Of a stretch of DNA of 44,744 bases, positions 1 to 8,566 are shown piece by piece (the stretch's first letter is position 1; each line of letters starts with the position of its first letter). Source of the DNA: Candidatus Amesbacteria bacterium GW2011_GWC1_47_15 (GTDB lineage: Bacteria > Patescibacteriota > Microgenomatia > CAZETR01 > Amesbacteraceae); the NCBI GenBank assembly GCA_001001375.1, contig LCNU01000001.1, positions 1 through 44,744 on the forward strand, read 5' to 3'. The notes under the pieces are model-generated. The model was not told where the DNA came from, made no database searches, and worked only from the letters and a program-made list of their open reading frames with translations. A program made the translations under genes and the position numbers.

Positions 1-1
1 C

Positions 2-208
2 ACTTTGGAAGGCGAACTGGACCTTAAAATCAGACCGGGTACTCAGCCGGGGACTACTGTCCGGCTGTCCGGCAAGGGCATTCCCAAACTGCGCTCATTA
101 CGCGGTGACGAGCGGGGGGATTTTTATATCCGCCTGCAGATAAAGTTCCCGGACCGCCTTACCCGCCGCCAAAAAGAACTCCTGGAAGAATTCCAGAATA
201 TCTCTTGA
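2..208 (+). CDS. dnaJ: DnaJ molecular chaperone, C-terminal fragment (5' truncated by window edge)
   Basis: Frame 2 reads TLEGELDLKIRPGTQPGTTVRLSGKGIPKL...GDFYIRLQIKFPDRLTRRQKELLEEF, typical of the DnaJ C-terminal substrate-binding domain. Confidence 0.85.
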   Translation, partial: TLEGELDLKIRPGTQPGTTVRLSGKGIPKLRSLRGDERGDFYIRLQIKFPDRLTRRQKELLEEFQNIS

Positions 209-337
209 ACTCAGCAAAAAATTGTTTTTTAGATTTTCCTGCCACTAAAGCTGCCCGGAAAGCTTAAGGGGCTTATGAACAATCTTAAATTTGCCCAAAT
301 TGTTTCTGGAAAACTGGCGCCCAGACCCGGCTCCTGA

Positions 338-343
338 TATAAT
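338..343 (+). promoter_or_regulatory. Extended -10 promoter (TGATATAAT) for nusA operon
   Basis: TG at 335-336 plus TATAAT at 338-343; predicted +1 near 350, 56 nt upstream of the nusA ATG. Confidence 0.6.
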
Positions 344-368
344 CAAGGTTGGATTAGCGGATTTAGAG

Positions 369-391
369 GCGGGGAGAAAACCCGCTTTTTT
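369..391 (+). terminator. Intrinsic terminator-like hairpin in nusA leader (possible attenuator)
   Basis: gcggg-GAGAAAA-cccgc followed by TTTTTT, between the predicted promoter and the nusA ATG. Confidence 0.6.
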
Positions 392-405
392 AAAGAAAAA
401 ATATT

Positions 406-1500
406 ATGGCCAGACAAACCCCTACCAGATCAGAATTTGCTACTGCCTTAAATCAGGTGGCGCATGAGCGCAATATTGACCCTTCCGTAGTTATCGATAG
501 TATCCGTCAGGCGATTCTGGCCGCTTTCAAAAAAGATCATCCGGAAAGCTGGAAAGAGGATTTTGCTTATGAAGTGGAACTGGACGCCGGGACGGGTGAA
601 GCCCGGATTTTTGAAATGCAGGGTGAATCATATGAGGAAGACGGCGTGGTCAAGGTCCGTCCTGTTGCCGGCGCTTCCCGTACAGATGTTACCCCACCTG
701 GTTTCGGCCGTATTGCCGCCCAGACTGCCAAGCAGGTAATTATTCAGAAGATCCGTGAAGCCGAAAAGTCGGTCATTGTGGCGGAATATGAAAAACGTTT
801 GGGTACGCTTTTAAACGGAATGATTATCCGTTTTGTCGGCAACGAAATCATCGTCGATATCGGCAAGGCGGAGGGTATCATGCCCCCATCCGAGCAGGTG
901 CATTCCGAAGACTACAGGCTTAATCAACGTCTGACTTTCTATGTGCAGAGCATTCGTGACGGCCTGCGGGGTAAGGAAGTAGTCGTCTCCCGTGTCGACC
1001 CCGGGATTATTCGCGAACTGTTCCGCCGGGAAGTCCCCGAGGTAAACTCTTCCGCTGTTGAGATAAAATGCCTCGCGCGGGATCCAGGTTCCCGCACCAA
1101 AATCGCCGTATATTCCAATCAATCAGGTGTTGATCCGGTAGGGTCCTGCGTCGGCCAGAAAGGTGTCCGTGTCCAGGCTGTTATTGGTGAGTTAAACGGA
1201 GAAAAAATCGATATCGTCCAATTCAGCGATGATCCGGAAAAATTCGTCGTTTCCGCTCTCGCCCCTGCTGCCAATCTGTCGGTCAAAATAAATGCCAAAA
1301 CCAAGGTCGCCCAGGTCACTGCTCCGCCGGACCAATTGCCCCTGGCTATCGGCAGGGACGGCCAAAATGCCCGCTTGGCAGGTAAACTTACCGGATTCCA
1401 TATTGATATCAGCGGTGCACCCGAAGAAGCCGGAACTCATGAGAAAAAAGAAGATTCTGTACCTGACAATGACCAAATCCCAAATCCCAAACCTCAATGA
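406..1500 (+). CDS. nusA: Transcription termination/antitermination protein NusA
   Basis: NusA N-terminal domain, S1 and KH regions (VGSCVGQKGVRVQAVIGELNGEKIDIV; AIGRDGQNARLAGKLTG). Confidence 0.95.
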   Translation: MARQTPTRSEFATALNQVAHERNIDPSVVIDSIRQAILAAFKKDHPESWKEDFAYEVELDAGTGEARIFEMQGESYEEDGVVKVRPVAGASRTDVTPPGFGRIAAQTAKQVIIQKIREAEKSVIVAEYEKRLGTLLNGMIIRFVGNEIIVDIGKAEGIMPPSEQVHSEDYRLNQRLTFYVQSIRDGLRGKEVVVSRVDPGIIRELFRREVPEVNSSAVEIKCLARDPGSRTKIAVYSNQSGVDPVGSCVGQKGVRVQAVIGELNGEKIDIVQFSDDPEKFVVSALAPAANLSVKINAKTKVAQVTAPPDQLPLAIGRDGQNARLAGKLTGFHIDISGAPEEAGTHEKKEDSVPDNDQIPNPKPQ

Positions 1501-1585
1501 AATTCAAAGTTTTCAAATTGCAATTTGGAATTTAAAACATTGAGGGTTGGAACTTAATTGTGATTTGTGGTTTGGGTATTGGAAT
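1482..1585. repeat. Nested inverted repeats between nusA and infB
   Basis: Perfect 14-bp palindrome CAAATTGCAATTTG (1514-1527), flanked by CCTCAATG/CATTGAGG and by outer CCCAAA-rich/TTTGGG-rich arms. Confidence 0.6.
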
Positions 1586-1590
1586 TTATT

Positions 1591-2985
1591 ATGCTTAAAA
1601 ACCGCCCTCCCATCGTTGTCATTCTTGGTCATGTCGATCACGGCAAGACTACTCTTCTGGACTATTTGCGTAAAAGTAATGTCGCCGCCCGTGAGGCTGG
1701 TGGTATCACCCAGCACATAAAGTCGTTTCAACTGACTACCGATAATCGGCAACCGATAACTTTTATAGATACCCCCGGTCATGCCGCTTTTTCTCAAATG
1801 CGTTCCCGGGGTAGTCTGCTGGCTGATATCGCGATATTGGTGGTTGCCGGCGGCGACGGGGTCATGCCTCAGACGAAAGAATCCATTCAATTCATCAAGA
1901 GCGCCGGGATATCTTTTATAGTTGCCATAACCAAATCAGATCTTCCGGGTTTTAATGCAGATCATGTCAAAACCCAGTTAACGGAATCTGATGTTATTGT
2001 CGAAGATCTGGGTGGAGAGGTTCCTGCGGTGTCCGTTTCTGCTAAAAACGGTGAAGGTATAGCCGATTTGCTGGAAACGATCGATTTACTGGCTGGAATG
2101 AACCCCCCTCAAGCTGATCCCCAGGGGGTTTTGGAAGCAGTTGTTCTGGAAAGCCGTCTCGATAATCACAAAGGTCCCCTGGCCGCGGTAGTTGTCCGCA
2201 GCGGACAATTGATTACTGGTAAGCATTTGTATATGGATAAAAATATCGGTAAGGTACGCGCCTTGCTTGACTGGGAAGGCAGGCAGTTGGCTTCTGCCGG
2301 CCCTTCACTGCCGGTCGAAATTCTTGGTTTGTCGACAGTTCCTCCAGTCGGTTCAATTATTTCCGATCATCCTGTCACCGCAGAATCTACCTCCTCTTCA
2401 CTGTCTGCCCCTCTCCCCACAGCTCTTAATCCGCTACTCAATATAGTTCTCAAAACCGATGTCCTGGGATCCCTTGAAGCCCTGTCGTCTGCACTTCCCA
2501 CCGGGGTTAATATGGTGTCTTCAGGCACAGGAGATGTGACAGAAAGCGACGTTTTGCAGGCCAAGGCCTCCTCTGCACGGATTTATGGCTTTAATGTTAA
2601 GACGTCTTCCTCGGTAGTTAAATTGGCCAGTGTGGAGAAAGTTCCTCTGTCTTTACACAGAGTTATTTATGAACTCTTGGAAGATATCGAATCAAGAATC
2701 AGCCCGGTGGTAACCGAGGTTGTCACCGGACGGGCGCAGATTTTGGCCGAATTTAAAATTGACAAAGAGCGGGTGGCCGGCTGTAAATGCACAGAGGGTG
2801 AATTTAACAAGTCCGATTCTCTGCAATTGCTGCGGGGAGGCCAGACCCTGGGCAGTACCAGGTTCAAAAGTTTAAGATCAGGTAAATCTTCAGTGTCCCA
2901 TATCAAAACCGGCGCGGAGTTTGGGGTTGTTTTTAGCCCTTACCTTGACTTTAAACCCGGCGATAATATAATCGCCGTCAAGTAA
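1591..2985 (+). CDS. infB: Translation initiation factor IF-2, short form
   Basis: GHVDHGKTTLLDYLRK, DTPGHAAF, TKSD; C-terminal IF2 domains; the ATG at 1591 fits the start of the G domain. Confidence 0.95.
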   Translation: MLKNRPPIVVILGHVDHGKTTLLDYLRKSNVAAREAGGITQHIKSFQLTTDNRQPITFIDTPGHAAFSQMRSRGSLLADIAILVVAGGDGVMPQTKESIQFIKSAGISFIVAITKSDLPGFNADHVKTQLTESDVIVEDLGGEVPAVSVSAKNGEGIADLLETIDLLAGMNPPQADPQGVLEAVVLESRLDNHKGPLAAVVVRSGQLITGKHLYMDKNIGKVRALLDWEGRQLASAGPSLPVEILGLSTVPPVGSIISDHPVTAESTSSSLSAPLPTALNPLLNIVLKTDVLGSLEALSSALPTGVNMVSSGTGDVTESDVLQAKASSARIYGFNVKTSSSVVKLASVEKVPLSLHRVIYELLEDIESRISPVVTEVVTGRAQILAEFKIDKERVAGCKCTEGEFNKSDSLQLLRGGQTLGSTRFKSLRSGKSSVSHIKTGAEFGVVFSPYLDFKPGDNIIAVK

Positions 2986-2990
2986 AGAAC

Positions 2991-3959
2991 ATGGCCAATT
3001 TAGACACCTCATCTCTCAAAGCCCTGCTGGATCCGGCCAAAACGGTCACTATATTGTTTCCTGGCAATCCCAACTATGACCACGTAGCCGCCGGATTGGG
3101 TCTAAAATTAGTATTAGAAGCAGGGGCAAAAAGCGTCACTGTTGTTTGTCCCGATCCCATGACCGTCCAATTCAACCGCCTTGTCGGAGTCGAATCGGTC
3201 ACCGATTCTCTGGGTTCCCGCCAGTTATTAATCACTTTTCCAGGCCAGACGGAATACGTGGATAAGGTTGGTTATGATTTGGTAGGTGGGGAATTACAGC
3301 TGGTTATCACCCCGAAGCAGGATTCACCCGATTTGGACCATCATAAACTTCAATTTATCAAAGGTCACGGCAGGACGGATATAGCGATACTGGTAGGTGT
3401 CAATCAACTTTCGGATTTGGGTTCATTGAACGAAGCTGCGGTGCAGTTTTTAAGCGATGCTAAAATAATTGCACTTTCGCATCAGCCCCCGGCGCAGGAT
3501 TATGCCCATCACGTCATATACCATCCGGATGCTTCCTCTGTAAGTGAACTGGTTGTTCACCTGCTTGACTCGCTTGGTATTGACCCGGATGCAGATACCG
3601 CCACCAATCTTCTTTCAGGTATCGAAGACGCTACTGATTATTTCCGCTCCCCCAGAGTCAACGTCAATACTTTTGAAATCGCTGCCTATTTGTTGCGCCG
3701 CGGAGCCCGCCGCCACCAGCCGGTGGATGCCAATCAACTTCCGCCCGGAGCTGTACCTCAGGCGGTTCCGCCAATTCGTAAACCGCTGTTATCTCAAAAA
3801 ACGCCCCCTCCCGCTGCAGTCGCTCCTGTGCCCAGCACCGCTCTCGGGTTCGGCACTGACAGCCAGCAGCCGGAAGAACCCGTGGAAGGCCAGGCCAAAC
3901 CTGCTCCGTCTCCAGATTGGTACGAACCTAAAATTTTCCAGGGCTCCATGCTTCCCTAA
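2991..3959 (+). CDS. Degenerate DHH/NrnA-like phosphoesterase-family protein
   Basis: Overall NrnA-like layout and position after infB, but motif I reads GNPNYDHVAAGL and no DHH motif is found in the expected place (ALSHQPP). Confidence 0.55.
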   Translation: MANLDTSSLKALLDPAKTVTILFPGNPNYDHVAAGLGLKLVLEAGAKSVTVVCPDPMTVQFNRLVGVESVTDSLGSRQLLITFPGQTEYVDKVGYDLVGGELQLVITPKQDSPDLDHHKLQFIKGHGRTDIAILVGVNQLSDLGSLNEAAVQFLSDAKIIALSHQPPAQDYAHHVIYHPDASSVSELVVHLLDSLGIDPDADTATNLLSGIEDATDYFRSPRVNVNTFEIAAYLLRRGARRHQPVDANQLPPGAVPQAVPPIRKPLLSQKTPPPAAVAPVPSTALGFGTDSQQPEEPVEGQAKPAPSPDWYEPKIFQGSMLP

Positions 3960-3992
3960 AATATTAGCCCAAAATCTAGACATTCAACAAAA

Positions 3993-4220
3993 ATGACAGA
4001 GGCAATAAAACAGGAATTTATTAAAAGCGCCAATGGTTTTTTTGAAACAGCCGGATCTGATATCTATAGTCGGATACTTGCAAGCAAGGGATTGGGCAAC
4101 CTTGGAGAAAATGCACAATTTAGGGCAGCCTTAAATCCCGCAGAATTATCAGATGTTGAACTGGAGGAAGTTTTATCCTGTATCAGGGCAACAATAAGTA
4201 AACTCTATCCCTCACTTTGA
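3993..4220 (+). CDS. Hypothetical protein, 75 aa
   Basis: Complete ORF filling the gap between the flanking genes. Confidence 0.5.
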   Translation: MTEAIKQEFIKSANGFFETAGSDIYSRILASKGLGNLGENAQFRAALNPAELSDVELEEVLSCIRATISKLYPSL

Positions 4221-4255
4221 TAATGGTCCTGATTTCCAAAACAGGATTTTTCTGA

Positions 4256-4261
4256 TATACT
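4256..4261 (+). promoter_or_regulatory. Extended -10 promoter (TGATATACT) for rpsO
   Basis: TG at 4253-4254 and TATACT at 4256-4261. Confidence 0.5.
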
Positions 4262-4285
4262 GAAAGTGTATTGAAGAGTTATTAA

Positions 4286-4319
4286 CGGATGCTTGAGTAG
4301 TTTTTACATCTCGCATCCG
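4286..4319 (+). promoter_or_regulatory. rpsO leader hairpin
   Basis: Perfect 7-bp inverted repeat CGGATGC (4286-4292) / GCATCCG (4313-4319), 20-nt loop. Confidence 0.5.
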
Positions 4320-4339
4320 CCTTATCTCTTGATTTTTTT

Positions 4340-4609
4340 ATGGCTCTAGATACTACCGCCAAGCAGGATATCATCAAAAAATACGCCCAGGGCAAAGGGG
4401 ATACTGGATCTCCCGAGGTCCAGGCGGCCTTGCTTTCTGAAAAAATCACCAAACTTGCCGAGCATCTCAAAATTCATAAAAAAGACAATCACTCCCGCCG
4501 TGGATTGATCAGTATGGTCAGCAAACGCCGCCGCCTGCTTTATTATCTGCAGAAAAAAGATTTGAAGCGTTACAAAGACATTGCCAAGAAATTGGGTTTG
4601 TCAAAATAA
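4340..4609 (+). CDS. rpsO: 30S ribosomal protein S15
   Basis: S15 motifs [40 protein letters not shown]. Confidence 0.97.
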   Translation: MALDTTAKQDIIKKYAQGKGDTGSPEVQAALLSEKITKLAEHLKIHKKDNHSRRGLISMVSKRRRLLYYLQKKDLKRYKDIAKKLGLSK

Positions 4610-4626
4610 AATTATTGTTATAAAAT
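4598..4626 (+). promoter_or_regulatory. Promoter for pnp
   Basis: TTGTCA (4598-4603) - 17 bp - TAAAAT (4621-4626), predicted +1 near 4633. Confidence 0.55.
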
Positions 4627-4634
4627 ATACAGGC

Positions 4635-4704
4635 TCCGGATAGAATTGAGGGGCGAAAAGTGTGAATTATTCTTCCCACTTTTGACTTCTCAATCTACCC
4701 CGGA
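4635..4704 (+). promoter_or_regulatory. Long multi-segment hairpin in rpsO-pnp intergenic region
   Basis: TCCGG/CCGGA, AGAATTGAG/CTCAATCT and AAAAGTG/CACTTTT pair co-linearly. Confidence 0.65.
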
Positions 4705-4729
4705 TGAAGTGTATTTGCGATTTTTTTAA

Positions 4730-6958
4730 ATGAAAGTGATATCCAAAACCAAAGATATAGCAGGTCGCCCTCTGACTCTTGAAACAGGCCGTCTAGCTCC
4801 GCAGGCCACTGCGTCTGTACTTGCTTCATACGGCCAATCCACAGTCCTTGTGGCTGTCACTCTGGGACAGGAAGATTTGAAAAAGGACTATTTTCCATTG
4901 TCCGTAGAATACCAAGAGAGGCTTTATGCCGGCGGACGTATCAAGGGTTCCCGCTGGGTCAAACGCGAAGGCCGTCCGACCGATGCTGAAACTCTTTCTG
5001 CCCGCCTTATAGATCGATCCATCCGCCCTTTGTTTCCTAAATCTTTCCGCCGCGATGTCCAGGTAATCATTACCGTACTTTCGGTCGATATATTAAATGA
5101 TACAGATATCCTGGCTTCTGTTGCTACATCGGCTGCTCTGTCTATATCACCCATTCCCTGGAACGGACCTATCGGGACGGTTCGCGTCGGTTTGCAGGAA
5201 GGTAGTCCCGTAATTAATCCCACCAACGGAAACGGAGAAGTGATTCCCCTGGATCTGGTTATTTCCTCCACTTCCGATTTGATCACCATGATCGAGGCCG
5301 GCGGCAGGCAGATCCCGGACGAACAGGTCCTGACGGCACTGGAAACAGGTTTTTCTGCCAATCGTGAAGTTATTGCGCTGATAAATGAATTGGTATCGGC
5401 CGTTTCTCCTGGCAAACTGGCTATCCCCGACACCAAGGCCGACGCTGCTTTGGTAAAACAAGTGGAATCCAAAGCCCGCCCTGTAATTGAAAGCATGCTG
5501 GAGCAGTACAGTAAGCAAGAAGGCGGGGGAGTACTTTCTGAAATTAAAAAATCTCTCGCGACGGATTTTCCCGAAGCCGATCCTCTGAGGGTTTTTCAAA
5601 TTGTCGAAGAATTGCTTCATCGCACAATCCGCACCGGTATTCTTGAAAAAAAGCGCCGTCCCGACGGCCGGAAATTGGATGAAATCAGGACGTTACAGGC
5701 AGACGTGGCTGTAATTCCCCGTGTCCACGGTTCTGCCCTATTCCAGCGGGGACAGACTCAGGCCCTCACTATCACTACTCTTGGCGCACCTTCTCTTTCC
5801 CAAAGCCTGGAATCGGCTGAAGGCGAAGAAACCAAAAGATATATGCATCACTACAATTTTCCTCCTTACAGTACCGGCGAAACCGGAAGGGTAGGCTCTC
5901 CCTCCCGCCGGGAAATCGGTCATGGTGCACTTGCGGAAAAAGCCTTGACACCCGTCATCCCGTCCGAAGCGGACTTCCCTTACGCAATCCGTGTTGTTTC
6001 GGAGATTACCAGTTCCAACGGCTCTACCAGCATGGCTTCGGTATGCGGTTCCACCTTGTCTCTGATGGATGCCGGTGTTCCTATTCTGGCACCTGTCGCC
6101 GGAATTTCCACCGGCCTCGTTACCCAGTCGGATTATCCTAAAAAGACCACTGACTACGTTCTTCTGACAGATATCATCGGCCTTGAAGATCATCATGGAG
6201 ATATGGACTTTAAGATTGCCGGGACAAAGGATGGAGTCACAGCTATTCAGTTGGATGTCAAGGTCCCGGGAATTACTTTGGACATTTGCCGCCGGACATT
6301 TGCTGCCTCACAAATCGCCCGCAGTGAGATTTTAAAAACACTGACCAATGCCATTTCCGAACCCAGGAAAGAATTGTCTGCTTTTGCCCCCAAGATCAGC
6401 ACGGTTCAAATTCCTGTAGACAAGATAGGTGAATTGATCGGGCCGGGAGGTAAAGTCATCCGCAAACTAATGGCCGAAACAGAAACCGTCATCGACGTTC
6501 AGGACGACGGCTCAGTCTTTGTCTCGGGACTGAACCAGGAAGGTATGGACAAAGCTTTAAATTGGATTGGTTCTTTGGGTAAGGAAGTTGTTCCCGGTGA
6601 AATTTATGAAGGTACGGTTGCCCGTATCCAGCCGTTCGGTGCTTTCGTCAACATTCTTCCCGGAAAAGACGGCCTTGTCCATGTCTCACAAATGGCTCCT
6701 GGTTTTGTATCTGACCCCGGTCAGATAGTAAACGAAGGGGACATCGTCAAGGTCTGGGTTACCGAAATAGATTCACAAGGTCGTATTAATCTGAGCATGT
6801 TGTTTGACGATACCGGCCAGCCTGTCGCCAAAGCCAGGGACACCTCCGCCCGCCCCATGCGCTCCGAGCATTTCCGTGGACCGGTACGCAGTGGTGGAGG
6901 CCAGGGTGACAGGGATAGAGGACGCCGCCCTCCGGGTCGTTCTGGTGGACGCTACTAA
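4730..6958 (+). CDS. pnp: Polyribonucleotide nucleotidyltransferase (PNPase)
   Basis: Two RNase PH domains, KH (GELIGPGGKVIRKL) and S1 (YEGTVARIQPFGAFVNILPGKDGLVHVSQM); Arg/Gly-rich C-terminal tail. Confidence 0.97.
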   Translation: MKVISKTKDIAGRPLTLETGRLAPQATASVLASYGQSTVLVAVTLGQEDLKKDYFPLSVEYQERLYAGGRIKGSRWVKREGRPTDAETLSARLIDRSIRPLFPKSFRRDVQVIITVLSVDILNDTDILASVATSAALSISPIPWNGPIGTVRVGLQEGSPVINPTNGNGEVIPLDLVISSTSDLITMIEAGGRQIPDEQVLTALETGFSANREVIALINELVSAVSPGKLAIPDTKADAALVKQVESKARPVIESMLEQYSKQEGGGVLSEIKKSLATDFPEADPLRVFQIVEELLHRTIRTGILEKKRRPDGRKLDEIRTLQADVAVIPRVHGSALFQRGQTQALTITTLGAPSLSQSLESAEGEETKRYMHHYNFPPYSTGETGRVGSPSRREIGHGALAEKALTPVIPSEADFPYAIRVVSEITSSNGSTSMASVCGSTLSLMDAGVPILAPVAGISTGLVTQSDYPKKTTDYVLLTDIIGLEDHHGDMDFKIAGTKDGVTAIQLDVKVPGITLDICRRTFAASQIARSEILKTLTNAISEPRKELSAFAPKISTVQIPVDKIGELIGPGGKVIRKLMAETETVIDVQDDGSVFVSGLNQEGMDKALNWIGSLGKEVVPGEIYEGTVARIQPFGAFVNILPGKDGLVHVSQMAPGFVSDPGQIVNEGDIVKVWVTEIDSQGRINLSMLFDDTGQPVAKARDTSARPMRSEHFRGPVRSGGGQGDRDRGRRPPGRSGGRY

Positions 6959-6994
6959 ATCTTCCTTTTCTTCGCTCCGGCAATAGTCTCCCTG

Positions 6995-7003
6995 TGATAT
7001 CAT
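6995..7003 (+). promoter_or_regulatory. Extended -10 (TGATATCAT), leaderless spacing
   Basis: TATCAT 6998-7003, exactly 6 nt before the GTG at 7010. Confidence 0.4.
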
Positions 7004-7009
7004 AATTTT

Positions 7010-8053
7010 GTGGACGGACAACTTACCACAGATATCACCAGGCTGCAGCAGCTGCTGGAGAAATCAGTCGTTCCTGCGGATCTGCGCGTTAAAACCGAAG
7101 AAATGCTCGGCCGGCTCGAGCGCCAGTCCCGGCACGGCAATTATGTAAACACATACGAACAGATACAGCATTACATAGATTGGATCGTCAATCTTCCCTG
7201 GGACAGGCTCACTCAGGATATCCTTGATTTGGGTCATGTAAAACAGGTTTTGGATAGCCACCATTACGGGTTGGAGGACTTAAAGCAGAGGTTTCTGGAG
7301 TACCTGTCCGTACTGATTCTCAATCAGCGCCAGTCGGAAAAAACTTACCGTGCCCCCATTCTGCTTTTAGTAGGGCTGGTAGGTACGGGAAAGACAACTA
7401 TCGCAAAAAGCCTGGCTGATGCCATCGGTAGGAACTTTGTCCGCATTCCCTTCGGTGGTATGAGTTCTGCTCTGGATTTAAGAGGACAATCCCGCTCTTC
7501 CCCCGATGCCGAGCCCGGGCAAATTATCAAAGGGCTACGCCGCGGCGGCAGCCGAAACCCCGTGGTCCTGCTGGATGAAATCGACCGAGTAGCCGATTCT
7601 GCGCGGGGGGAAATAATGGGTGTTTTAGTGGAACTTCTGGACCCTGAGCAAAACCACGCGTTTACCGACCACTTTATCGATTATCCAATTGATCTCTCGC
7701 AGTCATTATTTATCGCGACAGCCAACAACACTACCCATATCAGCACCGCTGTTATGGACCGCCTGGAACCCTTGCTCATGCCTTCCTACACCGACGACGA
7801 AAAAATCCATATTGCCCGGGACTATGTGCTTCCTTCTGAAATGCGCAAAGCCGCCCTGCCTCCTGATGCTGTCAAAATCCAGGATTCCCTCTGGCCCAAA
7901 GTCGTACGTCCTTTGGGTTTCGATGCCGGTATCCGTACGCTGGAAAGGACAATTCAGGGAGTAGTACGCAAGGTAGCCCGGCAGATAGTAGAAGGCAAGG
8001 GGAAGCAGTTCGTTATTACCGAGGCAAACTTCCGAGACTTCCTTCCCGTATAA
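7010..8053 (+). CDS. Lon-like AAA+ ATPase lacking protease domain
   Basis: Lon-type linker (YIDWIVNLPWDRLT), Walker A GLVGTGKTT, Walker B VVLLDEIDR, Lon-like FTDHFIDYPIDLSQSLFIATANN; ends without an S16 domain. Confidence 0.85.
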   Translation: MDGQLTTDITRLQQLLEKSVVPADLRVKTEEMLGRLERQSRHGNYVNTYEQIQHYIDWIVNLPWDRLTQDILDLGHVKQVLDSHHYGLEDLKQRFLEYLSVLILNQRQSEKTYRAPILLLVGLVGTGKTTIAKSLADAIGRNFVRIPFGGMSSALDLRGQSRSSPDAEPGQIIKGLRRGGSRNPVVLLDEIDRVADSARGEIMGVLVELLDPEQNHAFTDHFIDYPIDLSQSLFIATANNTTHISTAVMDRLEPLLMPSYTDDEKIHIARDYVLPSEMRKAALPPDAVKIQDSLWPKVVRPLGFDAGIRTLERTIQGVVRKVARQIVEGKGKQFVITEANFRDFLPV

Positions 8054-8056
8054 ATA

Positions 8057-8566
8057 ATGAAAATAGCAGTCCTTTCGGACATCCACGATAATATTTGGAA
8101 CCTGGAAAAGGCTCTTCAAATAATTAAACAGGAAAATTGCCAAAGTCTGATTTTTTGTGGGGATTTCTGCGCACCGTTTATTGCACCTTATTTCGTAGAG
8201 ACGCATATCCCGGTTTATGCTTGTTTCGGAAACAATGATGAAGATCAGTGGGCGATAGTCGAACGGGCAGGTTCATCAGAATTTAAAACCTGGTCGTTGG
8301 GCAGGGAATTTGCTGAAATCGAATTGGACAAACAAAAAATTGCATTTTGCCATTATCCCAAATTAGGGAAACTTCTTGCTGGGACAGGGGACTATCAGGC
8401 TGTCTTCCACGGTCACACTCATCAGGCCTATCAGGAAAAGGTCAGGGAAACGCTTTTGGCCAATCCCGGAGCTGTTTGCGGTATTATCGGCGGTAAGTCG
8501 GGCTCAGCGTCTTTCGGCATCTACGATTCCGGTACGCGTCAGTTTAAACATATTAACTTATCATGA
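8057..8566 (+). CDS. YfcE/MJ0936-family metallophosphoesterase
   Basis: SDIHDN, CGDF, GNND, CHYP, HGHTH motifs. Confidence 0.92.
   Translation: MKIAVLSDIHDNIWNLEKALQIIKQENCQSLIFCGDFCAPFIAPYFVETHIPVYACFGNNDEDQWAIVERAGSSEFKTWSLGREFAEIELDKQKIAFCHYPKLGKLLAGTGDYQAVFHGHTHQAYQEKVRETLLANPGAVCGIIGGKSGSASFGIYDSGTRQFKHINLS

Noticed and set aside
4924-5620. Long antisense ORFs opposite pnp (and similar ORFs opposite rpoB, rpoC, infB, ftsK)
   Set aside because: Shadow ORFs in coding sequence; composition has no family-like motifs and the + strand genes are unambiguous.
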